A DNA stretch of 64,000 nucleotides, from the NCBI GenBank assembly GCA_963513935.1, contig OY740777.1, positions 20,369,271 through 20,433,270 on the forward strand. The letters are read 5' to 3'. Of this stretch, positions 12,301-23,800 are shown one piece after another. Each line of letters starts with the position of its first letter. Within the stretch, counting starts at the first letter, position 1. The translations under genes were made by a program, and so were the position numbers. This DNA comes from Aphrophora alni. Its lineage: Eukaryota; Arthropoda; Insecta; Hemiptera; Aphrophoridae. The notes below the pieces were generated by a model. That model did no database searches, had not been told where the DNA came from, and saw only the letters and a list, made by a program, of their open reading frames with translations.

Positions 12301-14090
12301 TAAAGCTCACTTTTAACAATCGTATGATAAACAGGCTTTCTGTACTATATGTTATAATATAAACACAAATTCAATTTGAGTTGTTTAATTTAGTAATAAT
12401 GTTTATTAAGATAAATAATAACTCACATGTAAAATTTCACAAATCAACATATATTGTGACATCTGTTTCGTAATTAACCATCTTCAGACAACTATGAACT
12501 AAAATTTACAAAATCCAACCTAAGTACCAATTAAGGAAAGTGGAGGATGGAATGCAAGGAAGATGATTAGATTCTGGTCATAGTTTTGATCCTACTGAAA
12601 ATGTCAAAGTTTTGCATATTGAACAATAAAGTAGAAAATTAAATTATTTAGAAATTTTAGAAATCAACAGATCAATGCCATGCTTCCAACCTCAATAACT
12701 CACCTTCATTATTAAAACCCATTGTAACACATCCTGTCAGGTCATTTACCTTCTAATGTAGTCCTGGCACAGTCCCCCTTCCTTGCATTCCACCCCCCAA
12801 TATCTTAGTATAGATTTTGTATATTTTAGTTCATAGTTGTCTGAAGATGCTTAATTGCGAACAGATGCCACAATATATGTTGATTTTTCAAATTTTACAT
12901 GTGTGTTTTATTTACCTTAATATGGATTTTCACCAAGTACTGACTGTGTTTAAACTTAATATGAATAATGTTTATATAACAATATATTTATTACACTGAA
13001 CTGACAAAAACCTCTCGTTTTTCAGGAGCTCTGACATCATCCACATACCAGATCGTGTTCTTCAGCTACAAACCTGATAGCTACACTCAGTTTTATATTT
13101 GCAGTTATAATGGAGTTAAAGGTTTGTATCGGATTCATAAAATGTACACACACAATGTAGACCTACGAGTTACAATCAGGGCCGAATTTAACAATAAGCT
13201 ACCTCAAGGCATGAGAATATTTCCCGTTCCAACCCACCCACCACAACACAGCAATAAACACCTGAATGTCATAAATGTTATTTTAGCACATACTATTGGA
13301 TCAACAAAGTCTGTTAGAATATATACGTTATATTCATAATTATAACAGATATGAAAGAAGATAATTCATAAATAGCGTTGCAATATTTTTATTTAAAAAA
13401 ATTTAAAATTTAGTTGCAACTGTTGCATGACTTTTTTTTAGGGTAGAAAAAGAACGAAACGCAGTGGTATTTGTGGCAAACGTGTACAAAAAAATTATCA
13501 CGGGAAGTCTGTTAAATGTTGCAGGTAATCTGTCATTTAGTAGTTAAAGTTTTTATTCCTCTATATTGATTCCTCTATATTTGTGAAAAATAAAACCCAA
13601 ATGTTTGTGGAAAAGTATTAGATTGAGGTAAATGGCTTATACCCTACTATACATAAAGCATTCACCTAACCTTTTTAGTTCAGTTGGACTAACTGCCACT
13701 AATTGTAAACAACTGACCTATTGTTTGTTGTGGAAATTTCTCAGTTTCTTTCAAATATTCTTCCGAAATTGCCTTCTTTTAACAACAACAAAAATCTGTT
13801 GTTTTTATGTTTTGGATTCAGGCTGTTAAATTTGATTGACTTACTAGAATGAATTAAACTTATGTTTCAATTAAACTTATCTTTAAACTTGTGTTTCAGG
13901 AGGAAATCAAGATTATAGATTTGTTTTAGTCAAGCCAGGCTACAGATTGACTAAAACTGATATTGCTGTAATCAAACTCAACGACAAGAAACAGAATTTT
14001 AGAGGGAAAATACGCCATATCTCCACGTCCGAAGACAACTATTCTGATTCAAACAGCGATTCTGATTCAAGCGACGATTCTGATGATTAA
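9359..14090 (+). CDS. Secreted lipocalin-like protein, six exons, 236 aa
   Basis: Exons are 9359-9484, 10263-10396, 10889-10974, 13026-13121, 13447-13524 and 13900-14090. All introns are GT/AG and all joins stay in frame, with intron phases 0, 2, 1, 1, 1. Residues 1-21 look like a signal peptide ending VVKG, so the mature protein probably starts at QYFGSCGE and is exported. Lipocalins are small beta-barrels that carry hydrophobic ligands. The match is the N-terminal pattern F38-x4-F43-x4-W48 with G47 before W48 (the family usually has F-x-G-x-W, so there is one extra residue), then a run of alternating strand-like segments and a late YQIVFFSYKPD...FYICSY strand. Mature cysteines are only C27, C77 and C141, an odd number, whereas lipocalins usually have two disulfide pairs. 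The last 20 residues are almost all Ser/Asp, ending SDSNSDSDSSDDSDD. In exon 5 an acceptor at 13440-13441 would read into a stop; the one at 13445-13446 keeps the frame. The gene model is strong; the family call is from pattern only. Confidence 0.82.
12418..12912 (+). mobile_element. Penelope-like fold-back insertion in intron 3
   Basis: Left arm 12418-12562 and right arm 12777-12912 are imperfect inverted copies; each contains the Penelope-terminus pattern of a CTGAAGATG-like block followed by an AATTACGAAACAGATG-like block. Between them, 12610-12760 reads on the plus strand RKLNYLEILEINRSMP, which matches YRLNNLECLEINRSIS in the Penelope fragment at 27.5 kb. That is the region just after the GIY-YIG domain. 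The structure is the end of a Penelope-like element plus an inverted partial copy (pseudo-LTR). It lies between exons 3 and 4 of the lipocalin-like gene. Confidence 0.7.
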
Positions 14091-14107
14091 AAGCAAAATA
14101 TAAATAT

Positions 14108-14113
14108 ATTAAA
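14108..14113 (+). terminator. Polyadenylation signal ATTAAA
   Basis: ATTAAA occurs 18 bp after the TAA of the lipocalin-like gene, giving a very short 3' UTR. It is a common variant of AATAAA. No cDNA evidence is available here. Confidence 0.45.
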
Positions 14114-14359
14114 AAACACGTTATATGCATCTTTATATCAATTATAGGATTATACAGTTTGTCATTTTATTTGTTACAGATTGAGAGTGTTTTTAAAATT
14201 AAAAAAAAAACTTTTAAATGTTATAAATCTTCGTGGTTCTTATAAGGGACCTTAAAACTCTTATATCTGTAAAAAAATTGACTTTATTTACCTCGCACAC
14301 AAGCTCTTATACTTCGCATGTATGAGAAGGTACAAAGACTGTAACAAATATAGCAAACA

Positions 14360-14642
14360 GTATAACAAACACACAGAACACAATTCTCATAAAAAAAATA
14401 CGCCTAAGTATCAGACTCGTTTCAACGACAAGGTCGTCCTCTTCAGTGATACACCAGCTACACCAACCAAACCACAACATTTGAGTTGTGGTTTGGTTGG
14501 TGTAGCTGGTGTATCACTAAAGAGGACGACCTTGTCGTTGAAACGCGTCTGATACTTAGGCGTATTTTTTTATGAGAATTGTGTTCTGTGTGTTTGTTAT
14601 ACTGTATAGTTTTTCTCATAAGTCAAGCTCAACATTTAATAT
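14360..14642 (-). mobile_element. Penelope-derived palindromic insertion with 14-bp target duplication
   Basis: A nearly perfect palindrome (about 14360-14606, arms about 122 bp, loop about 6 bp) is followed by a tail ending CTCATAAGTCAAGCTCAACA TTTAATAT. The whole insert is flanked by perfect direct repeats AAATATAGCAAACA at 14346-14359 and 14643-14656. The arms carry the Penelope-type blocks CAGTGATACACCAGCTACAC and GTTGAAACGCGTCTGATAC. The tail motif recurs next to the GIY-YIG-coding copy at 63.5 kb, which places this as the 3' end of such an element on the minus strand. The 76-codon ORF over it is a by-product of the palindrome. Confidence 0.85.
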
Positions 14643-14656
14643 AAATATAGCAAACA

Positions 14657-16100
14657 TAAATAGACGTTAATGTACAAGAAGAAAAATAGAGCTTTGTATA
14701 AGTCTGCAAAACAATGTAAAAAACTGCAAAACTTTGTTTAACATATGTTTGTACTTGCTCCACTTATGTGTGGATTTGTTTGACAGGAGGGGGGGGGGAT
14801 AGTTATTCTAGAAAGCACGATAATAAATCAAATTGTCCTCTTTCTTAAGAAAGGTTGAAACAAACTACTTAGGTTGAGTAGAGATAAAGAGGTTTAGAAA
14901 CAAATGACTAACAACTTGTTTATAGAACAAGTTATAATACATTTAACTGTCACAAAATATTCCAATCCTTTTTATTGTAAAGAAATGAGAATAATGAAGT
15001 AAGAATTTCAGCAGATTTCACGTACTGTGAGGAATTCTGATAATATTGTATTGAAATTTTATAAATAATACAATATTGAGCGTATATTTGTATCTGTATG
15101 GTGGAATGGAGAATATTGGCAAATAACTTTAGGACATTATTGACTGTGCAGTTGTTTTTTTTATTACAGGATGTTCAGTAATTAATTAGTGTGGAAACTT
15201 TAGAAATTGATTTTAAACATCAAATTTGCTCATAAACATATTTTTACTGAAATAGTTTTTAGTCTATCTGACTAATTTTTTTTTCAAATACAAGACGAAA
15301 CTGCTGAAGGGATTAAGATATCGACCGATGAGTACTGAATGGTCTAGAAAAGCTCTTGTGAGTCCATGTAAGTTACCAAGATTTAGTTTCTTTTAGCTTT
15401 TTACGGATATTTCAGCTATTTTTCAACATACTGTAAAACAATAACGTCTTCAGCATTAAAAGGGGCTAAATATTTTGTAAAATGAATAAGTTTTGACATT
15501 TTTGTCAAACTATTTTTGCATATGCGAAACTAAAGGTGAACTCTTTTCTACAAAATTTAAACAATTAAAAATGGCGTTATTTGAGAATTCTTGATGCCAA
15601 ATATTTCTAAAACCGAAAATTTTACAAAATGTTTTCATAAAACTAGTTTTTTATCACTTTTATTGTTGAAGGGAAGCCTATAATTCAACAACTGTAAAGC
15701 CTTTTATTGTTAACTGTAAAAAAAAACTATACAGTATAAAGATGAATTTTTTGTTATAGTCTTGAATTTATCAAAATACAAGAGAGATTTTTCTTAGTCA
15801 TTTTAAAAATAGTTACAAGTTATTCAAAATTTCCACAAGCACCACACCATACAATGTATTCACTAGCGGTTAATACTAATTATATTAAATAAATTATAAC
15901 AATTATACAAGGAAAAGTAAAGGGAAATTTTGATTTCGCTCTGAATCACTAGTATGGCAGCACTGATGGTTTTACTTTAAACTCTTAACGTTTATAAGCT
16001 GTTCATAGAAAGTATTGTTTCCTTATTAGCTATTTGTAATTGTGTTTAAAAAACTGTTTGAAATGAGTTCTCCTCTGTGTGATTGAGTTAGGTTCAGCAT
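14657..16100. other. No gene seen; possible transposon end near 15170
   Basis: A 10-G run lies at 14789-14798. CAGGATGTTCAGTAATTAAT at about 15169 loosely resembles the terminal sequence of the mariner-type element at 32.2 kb, but no partner end was found. Confidence 0.3.
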
Positions 16101-16109
16101 ATTCAACCA

Positions 16110-16840
16110 TTCACGATTCTTTAAACTTTCGAAAAGTTTGTGCTCGCTCAGTTCTAAGTCAATTGACCAGCATCCACAAAGACAATCGTTTAGAAATTAC
16201 CCAGAAGCATATGAAGAAGAAGGATACTCATCTCTTAACAGAACAATAACTCACATAGTCTCCATAAATAAAATGTTGATGAAACATGGGTCTATCATTT
16301 TGAACCGGAGAGTAAGCGACAAGTTTGGTGTGAAAACATCCTTCATCTCCCACAGGAATAAAGTTCAAAACATAGATGTCTGCAGGAAAACTTATAATGC
16401 CGATATTCTAAGATATGGAAGGTCCAATTTTGGTTGACTTCAAACCTAAAGGTTTATATGAATAAAAAATAGTGAGTTACTGTGTTTATTGAAGCCAAAA
16501 ATCAAATCCAAAAGACGTGGTAAACTTTCAAAAGACGTGATTTTACATCAGTATAACGCTCGACCCCCATACGGCCAAAAACACGCCCTGACCCTTCAAA
16601 ATCTTGGTTTTCAGCTGTTGGATCACACTCCATATAGTCCGGACCTGGCTTCAAGCGATTTTCATCTTTCTGGACCATTAAAATAACAGTTGCGAGGAAA
16701 TCATTATCGATCTGACGAAGAGGCCATTGAAGCGGTGCAAAATATTCTGTTCACGAGACCAAAAACCTTCTTTCAGGTAGGAATTAAAATGCTCTTAAAA
16801 GATGGAAGTAGGAATGGATTATGTTGATAAGTAATGCTAC
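16110..16840 (+). pseudogene. Mariner-type transposase pseudogene
   Basis: Fragments appear in family order across shifting frames: CARSVLSQLTSIHKDNRLEI, then VDETWVYHFEPESKRQVWCE around the first catalytic Asp (16273-16340). LHQYNARPPYGQ (16545-16580) stands where the family has HHDNARPHTA, so the second catalytic Asp is lost. YSPDLASSDFHLSGPLK (16635-16681) holds the third Asp region, followed by SDEEAIEAVQNI and TFFQVGIKML. Several stops and frameshifts make it non-functional. Spacing fits the D,D34D mariner class. Terminal inverted repeats were not identified. Confidence 0.85.
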
Positions 16841-17753
16841 TATTATTTATCTAAGTACAATAAATAAATACATTTTTTCAATTTCACTTTACTTATTGAC
16901 TTACCGTCATATTTACTTTAAATCATGTTATGTATTAGATAGTTTTTTATTCGCGATAGATTAATGGACAAATTAATATAAGTATTTTGTAAATTTTAAT
17001 TGTATAATTCGTATCAAACACATATGTTTTAGCTGCGGTATACAATTTATAAACATAGTAATATTGTTATCTTATTTTAATAGTTGAAAATAATCAGCAA
17101 ATCCATTGTACGTGGATTTAAAATTACATTTTCTCCAAATCCCATTATTCTCTGAAACTTATGTGAAATGACGTTTTACAAATTCCCTGTAGAAGTAAGT
17201 AATGATGCTGGAGGTGGGTAAGGAGTAAAATTATATAATCCGTTTAAAATATTTATCATGAAAAGTGGTGGAAAAAGGGAAAGGTACAAAGTTCTAATTC
17301 CCTACTTCGTTACCCCTGGCATTAATTACACCAGCTTCGTACTTCTTAATTTAGGAGGCAGAGAATTTATTCACGAAAAGAAAATTATATTTTATCATAA
17401 ATTGAAATTAGGTAGTTTTCTGCTATTGATTAAATGGTTTAAACAATTAACTCTTTTTGATAAATAAAAAAAAAAAAAGGTTTAATTGAAAATCGGGCAA
17501 AATTAATCCACGTACTTTGTTAATCACGTTAAAAAAACCGAAAGCTTAAGCTTAAGGATCACAGTGTATTGATCTTTATTATCAAGAACATTGATATTCA
17601 TGAGTTTTCGTTTAGAAACTAAAAATGCACTTAGATACGGACATTAATACCTCTCATGATTCAGACGATTTTGATAGAATGAATGATAAAATTGAAACAA
17701 TAACAAAAAACAATATAAATTCATAGTAAACTGTAATTATAAATAAATAGATC
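16841..17753. other. No gene seen
   Basis: A 69-codon ORF at 17258-17467 is unrecognised and has no splice or promoter support. Confidence 0.4.
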
Positions 17754-17762
17754 ACAAATATT

Positions 17763-17955
17763 CAGTATAACAAACAAACAGAACACAATTCTCACAAAAA
17801 ATACGCCTAAGTACCAGACGCGTTTCAACGACAATTGTACGACCTTGTTGTTGAAACGCGTCTGATACTTAGGCGTATTTATTGTGAGAATTGTGTTCTG
17901 TGTGTTTGTTATACTGTATAATTTTTCTCATAAGTCAAACTCAACATTTAATATT
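17763..17955 (-). mobile_element. Second Penelope-derived palindromic insertion, 9-bp target duplication
   Basis: Both ends match the 14.36-kb insertion: it begins CAGTATAACAAACAAACAGA and ends AAACTCAACATTTAATATT. The palindrome (17763-17917) keeps only the outer 74 bp of each arm; the inner part seen at 14.4 kb is missing. Direct repeats ACAAATATT flank it at 17754-17762 and 17956-17964. It is a shorter sister of the same mobile unit. Confidence 0.8.
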
Positions 17956-18114
17956 ACAAATATTGTAAAATCTTCCTTATTCTTTTATCCAAAAACTAAT
18001 AAATTGAGTAAATGTGTATTGTACCTATCGTTACGATTTAGTTAAGAAATTTATGCAAATCGTTTACTACATACCTTATTTTGAAACAATTAGATCATAT
18101 TTAGAACATAGATC

Positions 18115-18430
18115 CAATACCACAATTCAATAAAACAAGATTTATTTCCTTATGTACATTTCAAGAACATAGTTACCATCCTCAGAGGTTGAGTATATTT
18201 TCAAACACTAATTATAAAAATATTATAAACAGTTATACAATGAGACCAATGACTTGGCTTAATGCTATTGATTAAACTAGCCACAGGAAGAAGTGGAGAA
18301 AGGATCTCACTTTTATAACGGTTTATAATATTTATAAAATTATTGTTTGTTTAATACTCAACTTCTGAGGATGGTAACTATGTTACTGAAATGTACATAA
18401 GGTAATAATTCTTATTGAATTGGTGTATTG
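18115..18430. mobile_element. Fold-back with Penelope-type termini
   Basis: Left arm 18115-18194 (CAATACCACAATTCAATAA to CATCCTCAGAGGTTGAGTA) is inverted at 18356-18430 (TACTCAACTTCTGAGGATG to GAATTGGTGTATTG). The spacer is about 160 bp. The arms share GAAATGTACATAAGGTAAT with the 55.3-kb palindrome, so these two belong to one subfamily. No target duplication was found. Confidence 0.7.
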
Positions 18431-19639
18431 GGTGTTTGATTTTATACATTAACAAATGACAAAAAAAAAAAAAAAAATTAGTCCCCTGGATCACTTAAAG
18501 AATGACATATTGATTTATTGTTGTTTTTTTAAATTTTTACTATTGTTATCTTGTACTTTTGAGAATGGTTTTTATAACAGTAATATGAAATATTTTTCTG
18601 TCCATTTTCTTGTCTTTTTTACAAAAATAAATTAAAATATTCAAACGAACTCAAATTAAGGGGCGTTACCAAATAAACACATCAGTGAAATATTTTTCAT
18701 CTGGAAAAAAGTCAACAAACTTTATTAATAGTACTCTTGCGTGAAAGTACTGTTGCATAATGGAACACTCCCTTTACTCCCATCTAATTTACCAGTTCAG
18801 TTTACTGCAATCTAAACATGAAACGATTATGTAGACATTGATCCAGATGATCAATATACATTACAGCAGGGTTTACACACGTGCTTGTATAATACTTGCA
18901 TTGCATTGCATCCATAACATATCAGACAGCTTTGACCTGTTTATCCTTTGAATATTCATATATGTTTAATCATTATTGGTGCAACCAATATCAATATGAT
19001 TTATAAATTATCCTGCCAATGACAATAGTATTTCTATAAATTACAGAGATTAAAAATTGGGGTTAAAATAGCGTTTATAAAAATTGAGATGAGGAATAAG
19101 TAAAGAGATCACACCCTCAAATACTCTAATCGTCAGTGTCAGAAATGAAAAAAATTATCAAAGACTAGAGAAACGTGATAAGGTATTTAACCCTAGGCTA
19201 GATGAAGAAAGGTGTTCCGGCTATGGTTTGTTACCCGAGTACTCAAAAAGTGATTCCCAGAGGGCCAGAGTTCATAAAGTAAATGATAGTGATTATTATT
19301 TACAAAATAATGAAATGTTTATGTTGCGTTAAAGTAAGTTTCAATGCAACCAATTGATACTTATTACTGTAATTGATGCTTATTACCAATTGAAACTTAT
19401 TGTGTATTTTACCTGTAAGTGAAACGTTCTCTGATAGTTTTCTCTTCTATGCTACAATACTATAATTTTGTTGTCTTCTCTCCCCCTCTTCTAACACGTT
19501 GAAGCATAAACACCACAGGCAACTTTCTTTGCTAAGTTTCAAAATGTATATTATATATATTGAATTCATTCGAATTTTGCGGTAATAATGCAAAATTTCA
19601 TGTTTCTCGTTCGAAAATAGCAAAACTCAATCAATAATC
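18431..19639. other. No gene seen
   Basis: AT-rich sequence with an A15 run near 18462-18476. Confidence 0.45.
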
Positions 19640-19930
19640 ATGGAATCTTAATAATTTATACATTGTTATTTAGGAGATAAAAATTAACAACTTTTTGGTC
19701 TCTTGTAAATATTTTGGGATTTACGGATTTTGAGATATTGAGTTTTAGAAATTTAAATTGCCCTCAATTTTAAAATGGTACATAGTATAAACTTGAGATT
19801 CCATACCAAAATGGGTCTTATTTGATGTAATACATGTACCAAGTTTGAAGTTCACATCTTTAGTTGTTCCTAAGATATAACGTATTAAGTAAAAAACACA
19901 TACAGAGGGAAAGACGGAAAACTAAACGTT
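19640..19930 (+). repeat. Probable retrotransposon 3'-end repeat
   Basis: The text ACCAAGTTTGAAGTTCACAT followed by a TAGTTGTTCCTAAGATATA block and CAGAGGGAAAGACGGAAAAC resembles widespread insect repeat tails that carry an AAG-TTTGA/GTT-CT-AGATAT pattern and then an A/G-rich end. No second copy was found in the window, so it rests on recall. Confidence 0.35.
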
Positions 19931-20023
19931 TTAGGATATACCTTCATATGCATTGTTTTCTTCCTTTTTATATGAGGAATTATATCCCAAACCCCTGAAA
20001 GGTTTTTTTAACTTCCTGTATAT

Positions 20024-20031
20024 GCGCGCGC

Positions 20032-20090
<59 letters not shown>
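20024..20090. repeat. (GC)n(TG)n alternating purine-pyrimidine tract, 67 bp
   Basis: A run of GC dinucleotides (20024-20046) passes straight into TG dinucleotides (20047-20090) with no interruption of the purine-pyrimidine alternation. Such tracts are the classic sequence for left-handed Z-DNA. Confidence 0.95.
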
Positions 20091-20092
<2 letters not shown>

Positions 20093-20730
20093 TGACTGTA
20101 AATATATTGCAAAACTTTTTTAACGGGTAGGATCAGTGGATATTTCATAGCCTCGGTTGTCGGTAAACCAATAAATGATAAATAAAACTTTTACAATCAA
20201 CATAAAACTTTATCCCCATCCCCAAGAATGTTTATATCGTGGTTTATGTATTTATTACTTGATAGTGTTTTTTCTTGCCTAGACTGTTTCTTCATTAAAC
20301 TTACAATCTCGTTAACTCCGAATCAAATATCACATTTCTGAAGAAAATTAATTTGTATCAAGTATTGTAAATATTTTACAAATTCTGTATGGATGTGGAA
20401 ATACTTGTGTAATATTCACAATATAGCTGCACTCTTTTAGAAAGTATAACATGAAATGTCGTGTAATCATATATCTGAATACGGTACTACATCTAAATTT
20501 CAATTTCAATTATTGATCTAAAGATACAAAGAAAACAAAGTAATTGGAAAGACAACAAACAATGTCTGTTGACATCCTATGAGAAGTTTAAACCATGTCA
20601 ATAACAGCTATCCAACTGTACAGTAATATCTACTGTTGAAAAGGAAAAAAAATACAAGCAGTAATCATATATTTGAGTAATCAAGAATTACCCAGTCACA
20701 GTCCAGTGTCAGAAGGTTTTGTGCATCTAG

Positions 20731-20790
20731 TACCTGAGGATGGTGATTTATTGATTGAAAAGTCGTCTTGTAGTTGTATTTCACAAGAAA
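20731..20790 (+). repeat. Penelope-like terminus fragment
   Basis: TACCTGAGGATGGTGATTTA then GATTGAAAAGTCGTCTTGTA has the bipartite pattern (TGAGGATGGTGA and GAAAxGTCGTC) found at the termini elsewhere in the window, notably at 42.3 kb. No coding part accompanies it. Confidence 0.5.
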
Positions 20791-20859
20791 TTGGCTGTCG
20801 TAGAAAATTGTAAAATTGTAGAAAAGTTTCCTCAAGCTTAGTTGATTACAGTTGATCAA

Positions 20860-23800
20860 GCACTAAAGTACATATCATGGAGAAATATAAATAACTGCAA
20901 ATAACTTTCTAAAAACTAAAATCCTTCTTAATTGATAGGTTATAATAAGGAAAACCACCCATCACTCTCAAGTTGAACTCTCTAACATTATCCCTAATTA
21001 TCCAAAGGACTACGCCCAAATTAACATAAACTGTCAGTAGATGTGTGCAAGAAAAACTGGTCACCAACAGCCTTATTGGTACTTTCAACAATAAGAAAAG
21101 TAAATGAGTACAAGTCTGGCAGTCTCTAAGTACACTAGCTTCATCCTATTTATTTCTTCGTGTAGTCTTGGTCAAATCCCTTTCTTTCATCTTCCATTAG
21201 GTCTCTTTTAATCAACACTCGTTCTCTTCCGACCCTGACACTATTATAGAATTCTAAGATTAGGGGAATTCTATTTTTTTATGTTTTATGCTATTTTCTT
21301 CTTACCTTCTAAAACTTTCATAGCCGTTGGTTTTTTGCTTTAGATAATAATAAAACGATAGGATGACAAGCATAAGAAAATTGGCAATTGAAAATATACA
21401 TAGATTAGCCACAAAGCGAAGTTAGTTTCTTTTTTTGGTAAAGATGAAAGATATGTTGAGCAATTTTACACAATCCATTGTTGGTAGTAAACCAAGGTCA
21501 CAACTACGTTAAAATAGTCATTTTTTTTAAAGATTCAAAAGCAGCTATTCAAGCTTTATAATTATACCAACCCAAAGTAACAGAAGTTTACGAGATATAG
21601 GCCTACTATAATAAAATTCTAACAAGTATAATTTAAGTTAAGTTATAAAGGTTGCTTTCTCTGAAATTATACACCTCCAAAGTTTATATTTAAACAAATT
21701 TAAATGAACGTTTTAAGATTTGTAACATCAGAGGAAGTAAAAGCGAGAGGGGGGCTTTTAATCCCCTAAGAAATTCATTAGAATTGGAAATAAGGGTCAA
21801 CATTTGCAAAACTAATTTTAGTGCCACAGATTTATAACCTAATTGCAAAGTTTTGCTTATGAAATACGCCCAAAAAAATAGTCGCAGAAGCTACGGTTAA
21901 AAAAAAAAAAGTCCAACAAAACACTGTACGCTTCGCCCTTTAGTCTTTATTATAAGAGCTATCATATTTTACTTTGTAGAGACACGGATATTGACGATAC
22001 ATTTCAATAAACTACATTTCCATATCTCTTCGTGCAAAATGATTGATCAAAACAACCAAAAAAGCCTGTGTCCGAATGTAGGTAATAATTGAATTTGAAC
22101 GAGTCAGTACAGAACGACTGATAGCGAGTGGCTGGGGTGGACTTGAGGCACTAAACAGTCAGATGATCCTTATCTTTGTCTATGACACACCTACAGTCCA
22201 TTTCAACTTCAGTCCGCGATCGTCAGCTGAACGTACTTGTGGGTAATTTCTGTGTACTAACAGACCAATATCTGCAGCTAATCTTACAGTGTGGGGGGGG
22301 GGGGCTAAGGCGTATTTAAAGAACGCTTTAACTGAATTTTAACCATTACCGGTGTTGTTTATGTTTTTACTACGAGTACATACAGGGTATATGCATATAC
22401 ATCTTATACATATATTCGGTAGATATATGAATATCGCTAGTACATTACCAAATGTTTAAATGTATCATAAATATTTAAATATACATTATACGTTTTTAAT
22501 AAATAAGGATATTGAATTTTCCTGTGCAAGTAGTAAAATGGGTTTGGAACGGGTTAAGTTGCACATTTAAGCTTAAATTTGTCACTAAAGTCGCGAAAGG
22601 TTACATATAGATTAATAACTGATGCAATATTTTAGCAATTTTCTCATTTACTCATCTTCAAAAACCAAATAAAAATTGAAAAAAAGTCATCAAAAATCTT
22701 AGTTGTCAATGAAAGAGTAAAAACAAACTATTGATGTTGTTTAAATAATTATATTAAATAAGTGCTTACACTTGTTTTGGTTGTGTTAAACACGTACTAA
22801 GTTTGATTCAAATCGAGTTTCTACTAACGATGTTCCAAGATTCATTTTCCTGTTTCGTCAATTATTAATAAAACGCAATGTGTTTTTACTTACTATTTTG
22901 CACAAAGGTTTGGGTCATCAATATTTACAATTCACTGAAATTTGAACGAAATTGGTAATGCTGTTTTTAAGAAATTACATATTTTATAACACTATAATGG
23001 CGACTTTTTTGTTTTTACTGATAATTTACAACTTGATATTTTTGGAAAGATAGACAATATTAAATTAGTTAGAACCCTTTAATAACAGTTTATCAAAATT
23101 GTTAGCCGATATTGAGAAAATCAAAATTTTGTGTTTTACTTGTGTTAACTGTCCTCAAATTTTGAGTTATATATATATAATAAATAAGTAGCATCATAAT
23201 ATATGACCAAAATATGGACACACTCAAAATTGTTTAAAATTAGTTCACACATTTGGGTTAGACTGTACATCCATTGTATCTACAATGACATCATTCCAAA
23301 AACACTATTTTCCACTCAGTGAGCCTCAAGCGGGATATTATCAGCAACAATTTGCCATCGATCCTATTACATTCTCTATACGACGTATAAGTGAAAAAGT
23401 AAAAATCGTGATTTGTATTCGAGGACACAACCTCTACGGTTTAAAGTGAGAATCCATCTTTCTGTTATGAGAGGTAGGGTGAAATGTAAACGCATATTCT
23501 TCATGTTTTATCGTAGCCTGCTAGAAGTACTTGCAACGAGATGGCCGCGTTCTATACTCCTGTACCACTACATAAACGCCAGGTGGAGTGCCAACATTGC
23601 TATGCCAGTGCCACCTCTGCACCCCTCTCCTAAATTTCCATTTTAGATATGGGCAAAGCCTTCTTTCCATTAACAATACAATTATTTTACGCGACAATCT
23701 TGTCTTTTTTTAATTGCTTGTATTTTCATAAAGAATACCCCCCCCCCCATACCGGAATGAATTTAAAGTCAAATTCAAGTCGAAAATGAACATCTGAGAG

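Noticed and set aside
13055..13339. 94-codon ORF with ATG
   Set aside because: It is the last part of lipocalin exon 4 in another frame reading on into intron 4; the spliced frame is consistent across all exons.
13440..13441. Alternative splice acceptor for lipocalin exon 5
   Set aside because: Using this AG puts an in-frame TAG immediately after the junction; the AG five bases downstream restores the frame.
14322..14552. 76-codon ORF
   Set aside because: It lies over a palindrome, so the protein sequence mirrors itself; there is no independent support.
22090..22260. Possible first exon or promoter in a GC-richer patch
   Set aside because: A TCAGTCCG initiator-like site and a weak donor are present, but there is no TATA box, ORF or second exon.
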